Counted from the stretch's first letter, positions 36,348-46,986 are shown. The stretch is 64,000 nt of DNA from Undibacterium paludis (GCF_022568815.1 NZ_JAKZHX010000009.1:1-64000); one strand, 5' to 3'. Made by a program: numbers and translations. Notes: generated by a model from the sequence alone, not told the origin.

Positions 36348-37409
36348 TTATTTCGGCTTGCCAGCATGACGGAGCCCGCGGAGATATTGCCCAAGGGCAG
36401 ACTGTTTCAAGAGGCGCTTGCCATGGTACAGGCCGGCCTGCATATCTCGCAACCAGGCTGGTGAGCTGATGGCGCCTTCGCACAAGGCATGTGCGCCGGT
36501 TGCAAAGCGTAATTTATAAGCCTGGTCGCCCCGCCCCAGGTCTATTGACGTCACACCAAACTGCCCGACATTTTTCGCGCACTGCGCCAGCAATATCAAC
36601 CCTGGGGAAAATTCTGCATAGTCAGTGCTATACCAGGGGAACCAGTAATGCAGCACATTCTTTGAGCGCATGCCAAAATGAGCTGCAATCAAGGTGTCAC
36701 CAGCATACAGACTCGATAGCACACCAGCAAATTCCTCTTCCCTGCTAGCCCTGATATCATCAACAACCTGCCTTACCCAGGCCAGCTTGAAAATATCATG
36801 TTCTGCACCAACAGTCCGTTGAAACTGCTCGCTTTTGCCGGCCAGCAAAGCCAGATAGTCAGCGTCTGCCGTGCTTTGTAATTCAAAACGCAATTCCCCC
36901 ATTTTCTTACTGAGTTTGCGCTCGTTGGTAGCAACCTTCTTCAGCAAGGACGCCTCACGCTGCTCAGACAGTCGCTGCGCGTAGGCATCAAACCCCCCTT
37001 GCAAGTCAAGGAATGGCGACTGGCTATGCGTCCAGGCATTTTTGTTGAATTCACTCATTCCAGCGGGTACGTGGTTATAGGAGAAATAGCGGCTACCCAT
37101 CGCACGCAATACCTCTGCCCGACTCCAGTCAATCGAAGGTTCTCCAATTGGTCCCTGATAGTCAGCCAGAAAATCACCGATGGATACGCTATGTCTGGAA
37201 TCAAGCGCATGAAAAGGCCAGATGCCAAGCTGCCTGCCGGCATCTTCGCACAATAAAATACGTGCGTCAGATCTGGCACGCGCAACGATTCTGGTAAACG
37301 CCGGATGATAATACGGGCTGTCGTACATGGCAGAACAGGCACGCAAACCTTCCCACTGCGATACAAGACCCTGATCGAGCTCACTTGCCAATATCAGCCT
37401 GAATTTCAC
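36348..37409 (-). CDS. FemAB-like / GNAT-fold N-acyltransferase (Acetyltransf_6 type)
   Basis: A 353-residue protein of the BioF2/FemAB-like acyltransferase class often found in polysaccharide loci. Visible features are the long N-terminal substrate domain, a basic helix RLSEQREASLLKKVATNERKLSK in the middle, and the C-terminal GNAT-like part HFGMRSKNVLHYWFPWYS ... LGRGDQAYKLRFATG. It probably N-acylates an amino sugar. The ATG overlaps the upstream YihY gene stop by four bases, so the two are translationally coupled. Confidence 0.82.
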   Translation of the reverse strand: MKFRLILASELDQGLVSQWEGLRACSAMYDSPYYHPAFTRIVARARSDARILLCEDAGRQLGIWPFHALDSRHSVSIGDFLADYQGPIGEPSIDWSRAEVLRAMGSRYFSYNHVPAGMSEFNKNAWTHSQSPFLDLQGGFDAYAQRLSEQREASLLKKVATNERKLSKKMGELRFELQSTADADYLALLAGKSEQFQRTVGAEHDIFKLAWVRQVVDDIRASREEEFAGVLSSLYAGDTLIAAHFGMRSKNVLHYWFPWYSTDYAEFSPGLILLAQCAKNVGQFGVTSIDLGRGDQAYKLRFATGAHALCEGAISSPAWLRDMQAGLYHGKRLLKQSALGQYLRGLRHAGKPK

Positions 37410-38662
37410 TTCGCCATCCCCTCTGGATGGAAATACAACTGCAAATCCTGATGCAGACCTGCCTCTATACTCTGGTCCACAAGCAGGGAAAGCTGGCTTT
37501 TGTTTCTGGTATCAAACACGAACAGGCGGTACACATCCGACAAACGCAGACCGGCTGGATTGATCATCATCACCCACAGGTCTGCACCGGTCTCATGTTT
37601 GCGTAACCAAAAACGACTTCTGGACGCTGTCGTGTCGACATTGACCCTGGCCACCCACCCCTCCTCCGACATGCGCTCCAGCAAACCTTCAATTTCATCA
37701 AGCCCCAGCATGGTTTGCAGGCGTATGGCATTCACATCGACGGCAGCAGATGCCTGCGCCAGACGTGCACTGACCAGTACATGCAAAACACTGACAGCAT
37801 CTTCAAATGAACTGCCCGGCGTGGGCACATGCCACCAGCGCTCAAACTTCACCACGGGCAAAGCCGCAGCAATGACCGCACCGATCAGGATAATCAGCCA
37901 TGAAACATAAATCCAGACCAGAAAGATAGGTACCGCAGCCAGCGCACCATAGACAATGGTATAAGTAGGAAACTGGATCACAAAGCTGGCAAATATGCGT
38001 TTGGCAATTTCAAAGGCAAGCGCAGCAAACAAGCCGCCCCAGGCAGCATCGCGCCATTCGACTGCACGATTGGGCACCAACAGGTACAGCAGGGTAAATG
38101 CGCCTGTAGTAAACAGGATGGAGGTTGCAGTATAGAATACCGCCCCCAGAAACGGCACTGCACCAACCACACCACTGGTTGCCGTAAACAGATAAGAAGT
38201 GCTCGATATGGAAACGCCAACCAGTAATGGCCCCAAAGTAACAATTGCCCAATACACGAGCAATCTTTGCAGTGCCGGGCGCGAACGCTTGACTTGCCAG
38301 ATCTGGTTAAATGCCTTATCTATCATTGCCATGGTGGTGATTGCCGTCACCATCAAGGCCACGCCGCTGATAGCCGATACACGTGTTGCCTTAGTGGCAA
38401 ATTGCGTCAGGTAACCCAGGATAGTGTTGGAAATCCCCTTGGGCATCAAACTTTGAATAAAATACGCCTCCAGTGAGCTGCGGAAGGTATTAAACAGTGG
38501 AAAGGCAGTAAAAATTGCAAATGCCACTGTCAAAATAGGCACCAAGGCCAGCACAGTGGTAAAGGTCAGGCTACCGGCAACTTGGGGCAGGCGTACTTCC
38601 TGCAGTCGCTGCAGGGCAAATTTGAAGAGATTGAGTATTTGTTTCCACGACAGACCACGCAT
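37406..38662 (-). CDS. YihY/BrkB family inner-membrane protein
   Basis: A 418-residue protein with six membrane segments in the first 280 residues and the family signature VRLPQVAGSLTFTTVLALVPILTVAFAIF. The last 140 residues are a cytoplasmic domain with a winged-helix look (LDEIEGLLERMSEEGWVARV) common in betaproteobacterial members. Formerly mis-called RNase BN; function unknown, possibly transport. ATG at 38662 gives the usual MRGLSWKQILNLFKF N-terminus; upstream in-frame codons run into the divergent wrbA promoter. Confidence 0.9.
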   Translation of the reverse strand: MRGLSWKQILNLFKFALQRLQEVRLPQVAGSLTFTTVLALVPILTVAFAIFTAFPLFNTFRSSLEAYFIQSLMPKGISNTILGYLTQFATKATRVSAISGVALMVTAITTMAMIDKAFNQIWQVKRSRPALQRLLVYWAIVTLGPLLVGVSISSTSYLFTATSGVVGAVPFLGAVFYTATSILFTTGAFTLLYLLVPNRAVEWRDAAWGGLFAALAFEIAKRIFASFVIQFPTYTIVYGALAAVPIFLVWIYVSWLIILIGAVIAAALPVVKFERWWHVPTPGSSFEDAVSVLHVLVSARLAQASAAVDVNAIRLQTMLGLDEIEGLLERMSEEGWVARVNVDTTASRSRFWLRKHETGADLWVMMINPAGLRLSDVYRLFVFDTRNKSQLSLLVDQSIEAGLHQDLQLYFHPEGMAK

Positions 38663-38700
38663 AGTTTTTGCAGCTTGAATTTGAATTGCCTCGATTTTAA

Positions 38701-39740
<1,040 letters not shown>

Positions 39741-39786
39741 TGCCAGCCACATCCAACGACAAGACCCACTGCTTATCCATGAATGT

Positions 39787-41214
39787 ATGAGCAAACATCA
39801 ACTCGCCAATATTGATTTCCTGGAGGCTTGTACACAGGTAATAGGTCCGGATTTTGTCTTGACTGAAGAATCGGCCAAGCAGGCTTATCTCATGGACTGG
39901 CGCAAACGCTACCTTGGCAGAGCCCTTGCAGTGCTGTTACCCAAATCAAGCACGGAAGTTGCCAGCATTGTGCAACTTTGCGTCAGGCACAGGATTGCCT
40001 GCGTACCACAAGGCGGCAATACCGGCCTGGTACTGGGCAGTATTCCGGACCAGAGCGGAGCATCTGTGGTCATTTCACTTAAACGCCTGAACCGCATACT
40101 GTCCATTGATGCAAGCAATAACACGATCACGGTCGAAGCCGGTTGCCTGCTGGCCGACGTGCAAGTCGCGGCAACAAACCAGCAAAGACTTTTCCCGCTA
40201 TCGCTGGCGTCGGAAGGCAGTTGCACCATAGGAGGAAACCTGTCAACCAATGCCGGTGGCACTGCCGTGCTACGCTATGGGAACAGCAGGGAGTTATGCC
40301 TGGGCCTGGAAGTCGTCACGGCTCAAGGCGAGATATGGAATGGTTTGCGTGGGCTACGCAAGGACAATACTGGTTACGATTTACGCGATTTATTCATCGG
40401 TGCAGAAGGCACATTGGGCATCATTACTGCCGCAGTACTCAAATTATTCCCGCAACCGCGAGCAAAGATTACCGCCCTGGTAGCACTGGAAAACACCCAA
40501 GCGGCACTCAATCTGTTGCAGCTAAGCCAGCAATCACTGGGAACTACCCTGACGGCTTTTGAATTGATTTCCGACTTCAGTCTGCAATTGGTGCTCAAGC
40601 ATTTTCCACAATTGCAGAGCCCCTTCGCTGACAAACATCCGTACTACGCTTTACTGGAAATCTCTGATCATGAGTCTGAAGCGCACGCGATAGCATTAAT
40701 GGAAAAAACGCTGGAAACCGCCCTGACAGAAAACCATATTCTCAATGCCGTTTGTGCCACCTCATTAAATCAGTCCAAAAATCTTTGGCAGTTAAGGGAA
40801 AATATTTCTGAAGCACAGGCCAAAGAGGGTAAAAACATCAAACATGATATTTCATTGCCTGCGTCCGAGATTCCACGTTTCATAGAAACCACTGATGCGC
40901 AATTGCACAATACATTTGCCGGCTGTCAAATCGTCTGCTTTGGTCATCTGGGTGATGGCAATCTGCACTACAACGTATCAGCGCCAATTGGTTTCAATGA
41001 TGAGGAGTTCATCTTGCAGCAGCCAGCCATTAACCGACTGGTCCATGATAATGTACATACCCTGAGAGGCTCAATTTCGGCTGAACATGGGCTGGGCATG
41101 CTGAAGCGGGAAGAAATCAGGCTATATAAATCCGAACTGGAATTGTCGATGATGCGCGCCATCAAGACAGCACTGGACCCACAAAACCTGATGAACCCTG
41201 GCAAACTTTTATAA
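39787..41214 (+). CDS. FAD-binding 2-hydroxyacid oxidase/dehydrogenase (GlcD/D-2-hydroxyglutarate type)
   Basis: A 475-residue flavoprotein of the FAD-linked oxidase family. The N-terminal PCMH-type FAD domain shows VPQGGNTGLVLGS and GGNLSTNAGGTAVLRYGNSRELCLGLEVV. The C-terminal cap has CFGHLGDGNLHYNVS and SISAEHGLGMLKREEI, conserved in D-lactate, glycolate and D-2-hydroxyglutarate dehydrogenases. Without partner glcEF genes a single-subunit D-2-hydroxyacid dehydrogenase is most likely. It follows DUF2069 by 46 bp. Confidence 0.9.
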   Translation: MSKHQLANIDFLEACTQVIGPDFVLTEESAKQAYLMDWRKRYLGRALAVLLPKSSTEVASIVQLCVRHRIACVPQGGNTGLVLGSIPDQSGASVVISLKRLNRILSIDASNNTITVEAGCLLADVQVAATNQQRLFPLSLASEGSCTIGGNLSTNAGGTAVLRYGNSRELCLGLEVVTAQGEIWNGLRGLRKDNTGYDLRDLFIGAEGTLGIITAAVLKLFPQPRAKITALVALENTQAALNLLQLSQQSLGTTLTAFELISDFSLQLVLKHFPQLQSPFADKHPYYALLEISDHESEAHAIALMEKTLETALTENHILNAVCATSLNQSKNLWQLRENISEAQAKEGKNIKHDISLPASEIPRFIETTDAQLHNTFAGCQIVCFGHLGDGNLHYNVSAPIGFNDEEFILQQPAINRLVHDNVHTLRGSISAEHGLGMLKREEIRLYKSELELSMMRAIKTALDPQNLMNPGKLL

Positions 41215-41251
41215 ACGCTGCAACGGGCTGTAGATGAAAGATTGTCAGGCC

Positions 41252-41285
41252 TGTGCAGATGATACTGAACAGTATCATCTGCACA
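41252..41285. terminator. Long perfect hairpin between convergent genes
   Basis: TGTGCAGATGATACTG (41252-41267) and its exact complement (41270-41285) are separated only by AA, a 16-bp perfect stem with a two-base loop. It stands between the FAD oxidase and the chemotaxis receptor, which converge. There is no U-tract on either side, so it is an atypical terminator or a transcript-end barrier. Confidence 0.6.
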
Positions 41286-41288
41286 ACA

Positions 41289-42899
41289 TCAATTCTCTAA
41301 CTGCCTTGGTGTAAATCGACGGGCTTGCGGGCCTGCGGCTTGCGCTCCGGAATTGGGCAAATGAAATACGCTGACTGCCTGGGTCAAAGCCACTGCCTGC
41401 TCTTCCATGCTTTCAGCCGCTGCCGCTGCCTGCTCTACCAATGCCGCATTCTGTTGTGTCATTTCATCCATTTGCGTTATCGCCAGGTTCACCTGTTCTA
41501 TTCCTGAACTTTGTTCCTGGCTCGCTGCCGTGATCTCGCTCATGATGTCGGCAACATGCTGCACACTGGTGACAATTTCATCCATGGTCTTGCCTGCCTC
41601 GTCAACCAGCTTGCTGCCCTGGTCTACCTTGTCCACAGAATCACTGATCAGGGATTTGATTTCCTTGGCCGCGCTGGCGCTGCGCTGTGCCAGGTTACGC
41701 ACTTCTGCCGCCACCACGGCAAATCCCCGGCCCTGCTCCCCTGCCCGAGCTGCCTCTACTGCAGCATTCAAAGCCAGAATATTGGTCTGGAAGGCAATGC
41801 CGTCTATCACACCGATAATGTCGACTATCTTGCGTGAGCTTTCCTTGATCGAGCCCATGGTCGTCACCACCTGCCCTACTACTTCTCCACCTTTGACAGC
41901 AACACCTGATGCAGATACCACCAGCTGGTTGGCCTGGCGGGCATTGTCAGCATTCTGGCGCACGGTGCTGGTCAGCTCTTCCATGGAACTGGCGGTTTCT
42001 TCCAGCGAACCCGCTTGCGATTCCGTCCGGCTCGACAGATCGGCGTTACCAGAGGCAATCTCCTGTGAAGCAACGGTGATGGTTTCAGTTCCCACCTTGA
42101 TTTTTGAAATTGTCGCCAGCAGATTTTCCTGCATCATTTCCAAGGAATGCATCAGTTCGCCAATTTCATCCGTCCCACTTGCATCGACCGGCTTGCTCAA
42201 ATCACCGTTGGCAATCTGGTCAGCGACAATGGCTGCGCGTTTGATTGGCAAGGCAATTGTCCGTGCAATCAGCCATGCAGCAACAGAACCAATAGCAATG
42301 ATCAAGATACCGATCAGCAACATGCTGAGCCTGGCACTCTTGTAATTACTCAACGATTCATCATAAGCCGACTGCATCGCCTTGTGCTGCTGCTGCGCCA
42401 GTTCGCTCAGGGAGAGCATCCATTTTTCGTTAGGCGCATTGAATTCTGTCTGCAATACCGAAGCTGCATCGAAATAATTACCCTCGCCAACCAGGCCCTT
42501 GATCTTGTTTGCAATTGCGAGTACCTGCCGTTTTTGTTCGACCGAATTCTGCAAAGTTCCTTTACCCTCGGGATCATCAATCAGCTTCTTTGCTATCGCT
42601 TCAGATGCATCATAGCCGTCAAGTATCTTTACCAGCTTCTTGGTTTCACGCTCGGCCTCCGCCAGATCGCTGGGCGCAGTCATTTTCTTCAATACCAATG
42701 CCAGTGAGCGGCCTTGCTCGCGCATATCAGTTGCCGCATTCAGGCTGACTACCTTGGTATTGAAAATATAATCGGTCGAGCCTTGCAATTGACTCATCCT
42801 GAACAAGCTCAGCACCAGTAGAGCAGAAGCAAAGAAAATAACGAGACCAAAACCCGCTGCCAGACGAGCACTAATCTTCAAACGCGACAATTGATTCAT
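41289..42899 (-). CDS. Methyl-accepting chemotaxis protein
   Basis: A 536-residue receptor: membrane helix 1 (about 12-32), periplasmic four-helix-bundle ligand domain (33-190), helix 2 (about 191-212, [20 protein letters not shown]), HAMP domain and a cytoplasmic signalling domain whose hairpin tip is [33 protein letters not shown]. The C-terminus ends FTPRQLEN and lacks the NWETF-type CheR tether. Ligand unknown. Monocistronic; no che or fla genes in the window. Confidence 0.95.
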   Translation of the reverse strand: MNQLSRLKISARLAAGFGLVIFFASALLVLSLFRMSQLQGSTDYIFNTKVVSLNAATDMREQGRSLALVLKKMTAPSDLAEAERETKKLVKILDGYDASEAIAKKLIDDPEGKGTLQNSVEQKRQVLAIANKIKGLVGEGNYFDAASVLQTEFNAPNEKWMLSLSELAQQQHKAMQSAYDESLSNYKSARLSMLLIGILIIAIGSVAAWLIARTIALPIKRAAIVADQIANGDLSKPVDASGTDEIGELMHSLEMMQENLLATISKIKVGTETITVASQEIASGNADLSSRTESQAGSLEETASSMEELTSTVRQNADNARQANQLVVSASGVAVKGGEVVGQVVTTMGSIKESSRKIVDIIGVIDGIAFQTNILALNAAVEAARAGEQGRGFAVVAAEVRNLAQRSASAAKEIKSLISDSVDKVDQGSKLVDEAGKTMDEIVTSVQHVADIMSEITAASQEQSSGIEQVNLAITQMDEMTQQNAALVEQAAAAAESMEEQAVALTQAVSVFHLPNSGAQAAGPQARRFTPRQLEN

Positions 42900-43227
42900 A
42901 CATTTTCCTGAGTATCCGAAACAGATAAAGGGTAGAAATCAGACTGACATGAAAAAGAGAAAATCGCCGGGCATGTTTGCCCTATTTTTACCTTCTCAAA
43001 CCATCCAATTCTTTATATTTTCAATATGAAAAACTTCAGAAAAACCCTGCTTCAAAATGCAATGAGTAATAGCAATTTGATTATATTCGCATTAAATCCC
43101 GATCGAATTCTCTGCACCACAAGAGGTATTGCCTGATCAGAGTATAGCCTGAAAGACAGGGCCAGCACATGTGGCAATGATGGCGAATTGCAACATCGGT
43201 TTGAAATGTTTGAAATGACAGAGTGGG
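42900..43227. other. Intergenic region between chemotaxis receptor and phosphoesterase
   Basis: About 330 bp. The receptor promoter must lie here. A small GGGCA-TGTT-TGCCC hairpin (around 42974-42987) is followed by TATTTTT on the plus strand but has no gene to end. No sigma-28 promoter matches well and no short gene is convincing. Confidence 0.5.
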
Positions 43228-44304
43228 CTATGTATTCATAGATTCGGCAGACTTGAACGAAGTGGTGGGAATTGCCTGGCCATCGTCGAAACACAACAAG
43301 CGCTCAGGCCATTGCAAAGCAGCCAACTTGCAATCCGACTCAGGAAAATCCTGGCTCTTTCTCGCAGCCCAACGCCCGCCAACAGAAAAGTCCACACAAT
43401 ACACATTGTGATGCCTGCCATGCCATGTCAGCGGCGAGGTATTCTCAAACAAATCCTCTCCACCTTTACCAACATGGGGGCGATCGAATGAGTGGAAACG
43501 ACGCCAGTAATGTCCAACAACGACAGGGACCTGCTCATCATAATCTTTCCACCACTGCACTCGTCCCACAAAACGCCATTTGCCACCCGAATAGAATGGT
43601 GTATGCCATTTGCATTCGACACCAGAAGTCAGAACACGCAAAGGATTGTGCATTTGCATCAGCACATCGCTGGCGGCATGGGCATGCATAAAGAATGGCT
43701 GATGATCTGGGTCTTCCAGGCCCGGCTGATGTGCCATCAACTCTGCCTGCATCGGCGCTTTCAACTCCTGAGCCAATCGATGTGTATCAGCATCCCATCG
43801 GTGATCATTTTCCAGGACACTGCCTATAGGTAAATGACGTATTTGCTCCACGTACTCTGGTATCCAGGCAGCATGGACCACCCGCAAGTCGTCCCTTTCC
43901 AGTGCTATCGGCAAAGACATCAGAAAAGCAACTGTGTCTGCTTTTCTTGAAGCATCAAGTCGTTTGAAAGGTGCATACTTTGGCTCATCCCACGCCACTC
44001 TCTCATCAAAAAACCAGCCTGCACCGTCTTTTGCGCTGCCGCGCAAAAGATTCATTTCATGATTTCCCAATACCGCCACAGCCCGACTCGCACGAACCAA
44101 ACGTTCAACCAGCGCCAATACGGCAGGACAATCCGGCCCACGGTCGCAGAAATCCCCGACAAAGACCAGGCTGCGGCCATCCTTGTGTCCACCGTCTGCA
44201 TCGTAACCAAGATGCCCCAGCAAATTGCAAAGGGCGTCATATTCACCATGAATATCACCAATAATATCGAGTTGCCCCGACGGAAGCTTTTGAATCAGAC
44301 TCAT
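43228..44304 (-). CDS. Calcineurin-like metallophosphoesterase (PPP/ApaH-like)
   Basis: A 358-residue metal-dependent phosphoesterase. All core motifs are present: LDIIGDIHGEYDAL (GDxHG), VFVGDFCDRGPD (GDxxDRG), VAVLGNHEMNLLRG (GNHE), FMHAHAA and VVVGHYWRRFHS. It resembles the PrpE/ApaH/PNKP-phosphatase branch with a C-terminal extension. Substrate could be a phosphoprotein, dinucleoside polyphosphate or nucleic-acid end. ATG at 44304 is taken, with AGGAG upstream; a GTG one codon earlier is possible. It is divergent from a WYL regulator with a palindromic region between. Confidence 0.88.
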   Translation of the reverse strand: MSLIQKLPSGQLDIIGDIHGEYDALCNLLGHLGYDADGGHKDGRSLVFVGDFCDRGPDCPAVLALVERLVRASRAVAVLGNHEMNLLRGSAKDGAGWFFDERVAWDEPKYAPFKRLDASRKADTVAFLMSLPIALERDDLRVVHAAWIPEYVEQIRHLPIGSVLENDHRWDADTHRLAQELKAPMQAELMAHQPGLEDPDHQPFFMHAHAASDVLMQMHNPLRVLTSGVECKWHTPFYSGGKWRFVGRVQWWKDYDEQVPVVVGHYWRRFHSFDRPHVGKGGEDLFENTSPLTWHGRHHNVYCVDFSVGGRWAARKSQDFPESDCKLAALQWPERLLCFDDGQAIPTTSFKSAESMNT

Positions 44305-44394
44305 CACTCTCCTTCTATCTGGCTCTTATCACACAACTTTGCATCACAAAGTCCAAAGTTTGTGCTGCAACAGAGTCATTTCAAAAAAACACAT

Positions 44395-44443
44395 ATCGAA
44401 TCAATTTGATCTCATCATCACTATAGCATCAAATTGATTCGAT
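44395..44443. promoter_or_regulatory. Perfect 16-bp inverted repeat, likely operator for the WYL regulator
   Basis: ATCGAATCAATTTGAT (44395-44410) and its exact complement ATCAAATTGATTCGAT (44428-44443) are separated by 17 bp. Each arm itself contains an ATCAA-N-TTGAT dyad. Centre-to-centre spacing is 33 bp, about three helical turns, as expected for a dimer-of-dimers on one face. It occupies the promoter region of both divergent genes, with a TAGAAT -10-like hexamer at 44446-44451 for the regulator. Confidence 0.75.
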
Positions 44444-44482
44444 GGTAGAATGTTTTCAAGCACAACTTGCCACCCTATATCA

Positions 44483-45382
44483 ATGATGCATTTACATACC
44501 CTGCCAGTTGCCCAGCGTGAACGCCTGGCTTATATAGAGTTTCAATTGTGGTTTCTGGGGACAGTAACACGCAAGGATGTAATGGAGCGCTTTGGCATAG
44601 CTTCAGCAGCTGGCACACGTGACCTGGTCCTATACCGGGAACTGGCACCTGGCAATATGGCGTATGAAGGGAAAATGTATCACTACAGGGACAGCTTCCA
44701 GCCACTCTTCCAGCATCAGGCAGACAGGGTTTTGTCTGCTCTCTGCTCCGGCTTTGGCGATGGTGAACGTGGCACAGGAGAAGCGCTTTTACAGCACGAT
44801 ATTCCAAGTCGCCTGAATCAACCTGCACTGCGGGAGTTAGCCAAGGTAACCCGGGCCATACGCAACGAATACCCACTCAGGCTCACCTATCACTCCATGA
44901 AAACCGGTCCATCTCACAGAGAAATTGTTCCGCTGGCACTGGTGGATTCCGGCTTGCGCTGGCATGTACGGGCCTACGACAGAAGCAAAGGCGAATTCCG
45001 GGATCTGGTGCTGACGCGCATGGATAACATCATCGACATCCGGCAAGGCGATCAAAACCATGTAGTACAGCCGCATGAACGCCTGACCGCAGATGAACAG
45101 TGGCAACGCATCATTTGCATTGAGCTGCAAGCTCACCCCTCGCACCCGCATCCGGAATCCATCATGCGCGACTATGGCATGCAAAACGGCAAGCTCCAAA
45201 TCAAGCTGCGGGCAGCCATCGCCGGTTATGTTTTGCGTCTATGGCAAGTCGATTGCTCAAGGGATAGCAAGCTTGGTGAAGTCAGCTCCAGATTGAGGCT
45301 GGCCGACGTGAGTGTGCTTGACAATGTAAAAAATGCGGTATTGGCACCTGGCTATCAAGAAACGAAGAGCCATCAGAATTGA
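44483..45382 (+). CDS. WYL-domain transcriptional regulator (BrxR/CapW-like)
   Basis: A regulator of about 299 residues. N-terminal winged helix (LAYIEFQLWFLGTVTRKDVMERFGIASAAGTRDLVLYRE), a central WYL domain (about residues 115-200, with YHSMKTGPSHREIVPLALVDSGLRWHVRAYDRSKGEFRDLVLTR) and a C-terminal WCX-like dimerisation region. This layout matches BrxR/CapW-type repressors that control defence genes, though such regulators are not restricted to defence. Start is uncertain: ATG 44450 overlaps a -10-like box, so 44483 is preferred. It lies beside tRNA-Arg. Confidence 0.85.
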   Translation: MMHLHTLPVAQRERLAYIEFQLWFLGTVTRKDVMERFGIASAAGTRDLVLYRELAPGNMAYEGKMYHYRDSFQPLFQHQADRVLSALCSGFGDGERGTGEALLQHDIPSRLNQPALRELAKVTRAIRNEYPLRLTYHSMKTGPSHREIVPLALVDSGLRWHVRAYDRSKGEFRDLVLTRMDNIIDIRQGDQNHVVQPHERLTADEQWQRIICIELQAHPSHPHPESIMRDYGMQNGKLQIKLRAAIAGYVLRLWQVDCSRDSKLGEVSSRLRLADVSVLDNVKNAVLAPGYQETKSHQN

Positions 45383-45393
45383 GAGTCCTGAAA

Positions 45394-45422
45394 CGAAAAA
45401 GCCCAGAATTATAATCTGGGCT
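45394..45422 (-). terminator. Terminator of tRNA-Arg
   Basis: AGCCCAGA (45400-45407) and TCTGGGCT (45415-45422) form a perfect eight-base-pair stem; on the minus strand it is followed by TTTTTCGTTT. It lies 17 bp beyond the tRNA 3' end, and may also end the convergent regulator transcript. Confidence 0.85.
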
Positions 45423-45438
45423 AAGTCTTTGAATCTAT

Positions 45439-45515
45439 TGGCCTGCCCAGTAGGAATCGAACCTACGACCCCGAGCTTAGAAGGCTCGTGCTCTATCCAA
45501 CTGAGCTATGGACAG
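45439..45515 (-). tRNA. tRNA-Arg (anticodon UCU)
   Basis: A 77-base tRNA with encoded CCA. The acceptor stem pairs CTGTCCA with TGGGCAG (one G-T wobble), the D arm is GCTC/GAGC, the anticodon stem is CGAGC/GCTCG with loop CTTCTAA (anticodon TCT), and the T arm is GTAGG/CCTAC with loop TTCGATT. The discriminator base is G. It reads AGA codons, which are rare in this genome type. Confidence 0.97.
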
Positions 45516-45569
45516 TCTTGTGAGTGGCTAGCAAAACTGACGTTTGGCAGCCCAAAAACTGAAGGCTGA

Positions 45570-45598
45570 ATAGTACATGGTATCGCGACCAGATTCAA
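45570..45598 (-). promoter_or_regulatory. Predicted promoter of tRNA-Arg
   Basis: On the minus strand TTGAAT (45598-45593) and TACTAT (45575-45570) are spaced by 17 bp. The start would lie roughly 50 bp upstream of the mature tRNA 5' end. Confidence 0.5.
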
Positions 45599-45628
45599 GA
45601 ATGAAACAGTATCTGGCAAGGATTTTTC

Positions 45629-46975
45629 TTAAGTTGCAGCAGGAATGCAATCGGCCAGCCGACGCGCAGTTGCAGCAGCCAGATCACCATCTTCCGCCTC
45701 AACCATGACGCGTATTAACGGCTCCGTGCCTGATGCTCGTATCAGGACGCGGCCACTTCCATTCAATTTCATCTCTGCCTTTTGCAACTCGGCGGTCAGC
45801 TTGTCATTCTTCTGCCATTCAAAGCCAGCCGGCACCCTGACATTGATCAAGGTTTGCGGAAAAAGCTCAAGTTTGTCGAAACATTGCTCCAGGCTTTTGC
45901 CATTGCGCCTCAGGGCGGAAAGCACTTGCAGGGCGGAAACGATACCATCGCCAGTCGTATGCTTGTCGAGGCACAGGAGATGGCCGGAGCCCTCTCCCCC
46001 GAGCAACCAGCCGCGCTCCTGCATCTGTTCCAGTACATAGCGGTCACCGACCTTTGCACGGGCAAAACCTACTCCCATTTTTTTGAATGCAACTTCGACG
46101 GCCATATTCGTCATCAGCGTGCCCACGACTCCCTGCACCGGCCCCAGGGCCATACGGTCAAGTACCATCAGGTACAACAACTGATCACCATTATAGATTT
46201 TGCCGTGCCTGTCGACCATCAACAGACGATCAGCGTCACCATCGAGGGCAATACCCAGATCTGCATGATTGGCGCGTACTGCCAGTGACAGCGCATCAGG
46301 TGATGTCGCACCAACTCTATCATTGATATTGAGACCGTTCGGTTGATTACCGATGGCAATGACATCAGCCCCCAACTCGTGGAACACATGGGGGGCGATG
46401 TCATAAGCAGCGCCATGAGCACAGTCGACCACGATCTTCAGGCCGCGCAAATCCAGCTCTGCAGGGAAAGTGCTTTTGCAAAATTCAATATAACGGCCAT
46501 TGGCATCACTCAAGCGGCGTGCCTTGCCTAACTTCTCCGAGCTCACGCATTGCATGGGACGCTCCAGTTCAGCTTCGATAGCCAGCTCAACTTCGTCGGC
46601 CAGCTTGTTGCCGTTCGCCGAAAAAAACTTGATGCCATTATCATCAAATGGATTATGCGAGGCAGAAATAACAACGCCTGCAGACAAGCGCAGTGCACGG
46701 GTCAGATAAGCGACTGCCGGCGTCGGCGCCGGGCCAGAGAGCATGACATCCACACCTGCGGCAGCAAAGCCGGCTTCCAGTGAAGCTTCCAGCAAATAAC
46801 CTGAGATGCGCGTATCCTTGCCTATCAGAACCGTAGGACGAACGTCACCGGTGACATTGGCTTGCGCCAGTACCTTGCCTGCAGCAAAACCCAGGCGCAT
46901 GACAAAATCAGGTGTAATTGGTGCAACGCCAACTTTGCCACGGATACCATCGGTACCAAAATATTTTCTACTCAT
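45629..46975 (-). CDS. glmM: Phosphoglucosamine mutase
   Basis: Interconverts glucosamine-6-P and glucosamine-1-P for peptidoglycan and LPS precursors. The 448-residue protein begins [13 protein letters not shown], carries the phosphoserine loop [19 protein letters not shown], the metal loop [13 protein letters not shown], the sugar loop GGEGSGH and the phosphate loop [15 protein letters not shown] 46975 matches the family N-terminus. ATG 46990 would overlap the folP stop (ATGA) and add five residues; either may be used. Confidence 0.96.
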   Translation of the reverse strand: MSRKYFGTDGIRGKVGVAPITPDFVMRLGFAAGKVLAQANVTGDVRPTVLIGKDTRISGYLLEASLEAGFAAAGVDVMLSGPAPTPAVAYLTRALRLSAGVVISASHNPFDDNGIKFFSANGNKLADEVELAIEAELERPMQCVSSEKLGKARRLSDANGRYIEFCKSTFPAELDLRGLKIVVDCAHGAAYDIAPHVFHELGADVIAIGNQPNGLNINDRVGATSPDALSLAVRANHADLGIALDGDADRLLMVDRHGKIYNGDQLLYLMVLDRMALGPVQGVVGTLMTNMAVEVAFKKMGVGFARAKVGDRYVLEQMQERGWLLGGEGSGHLLCLDKHTTGDGIVSALQVLSALRRNGKSLEQCFDKLELFPQTLINVRVPAGFEWQKNDKLTAELQKAEMKLNGSGRVLIRASGTEPLIRVMVEAEDGDLAAATARRLADCIPAAT

Positions 46976-46986
46976 TTTACTCTTGC

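Noticed and set aside
42900..43020. Sigma-28 (flagellar) promoter for the chemotaxis receptor
   Set aside because: A TAAA with a GC-rich block downstream is present but the match to GCCGATAA and the spacing are poor.
43228..45382. A known BREX or CBASS system next to the WYL regulator
   Set aside because: No pglZ, brxC, cyclase or effector nuclease genes are present; only one phosphoesterase accompanies the regulator.
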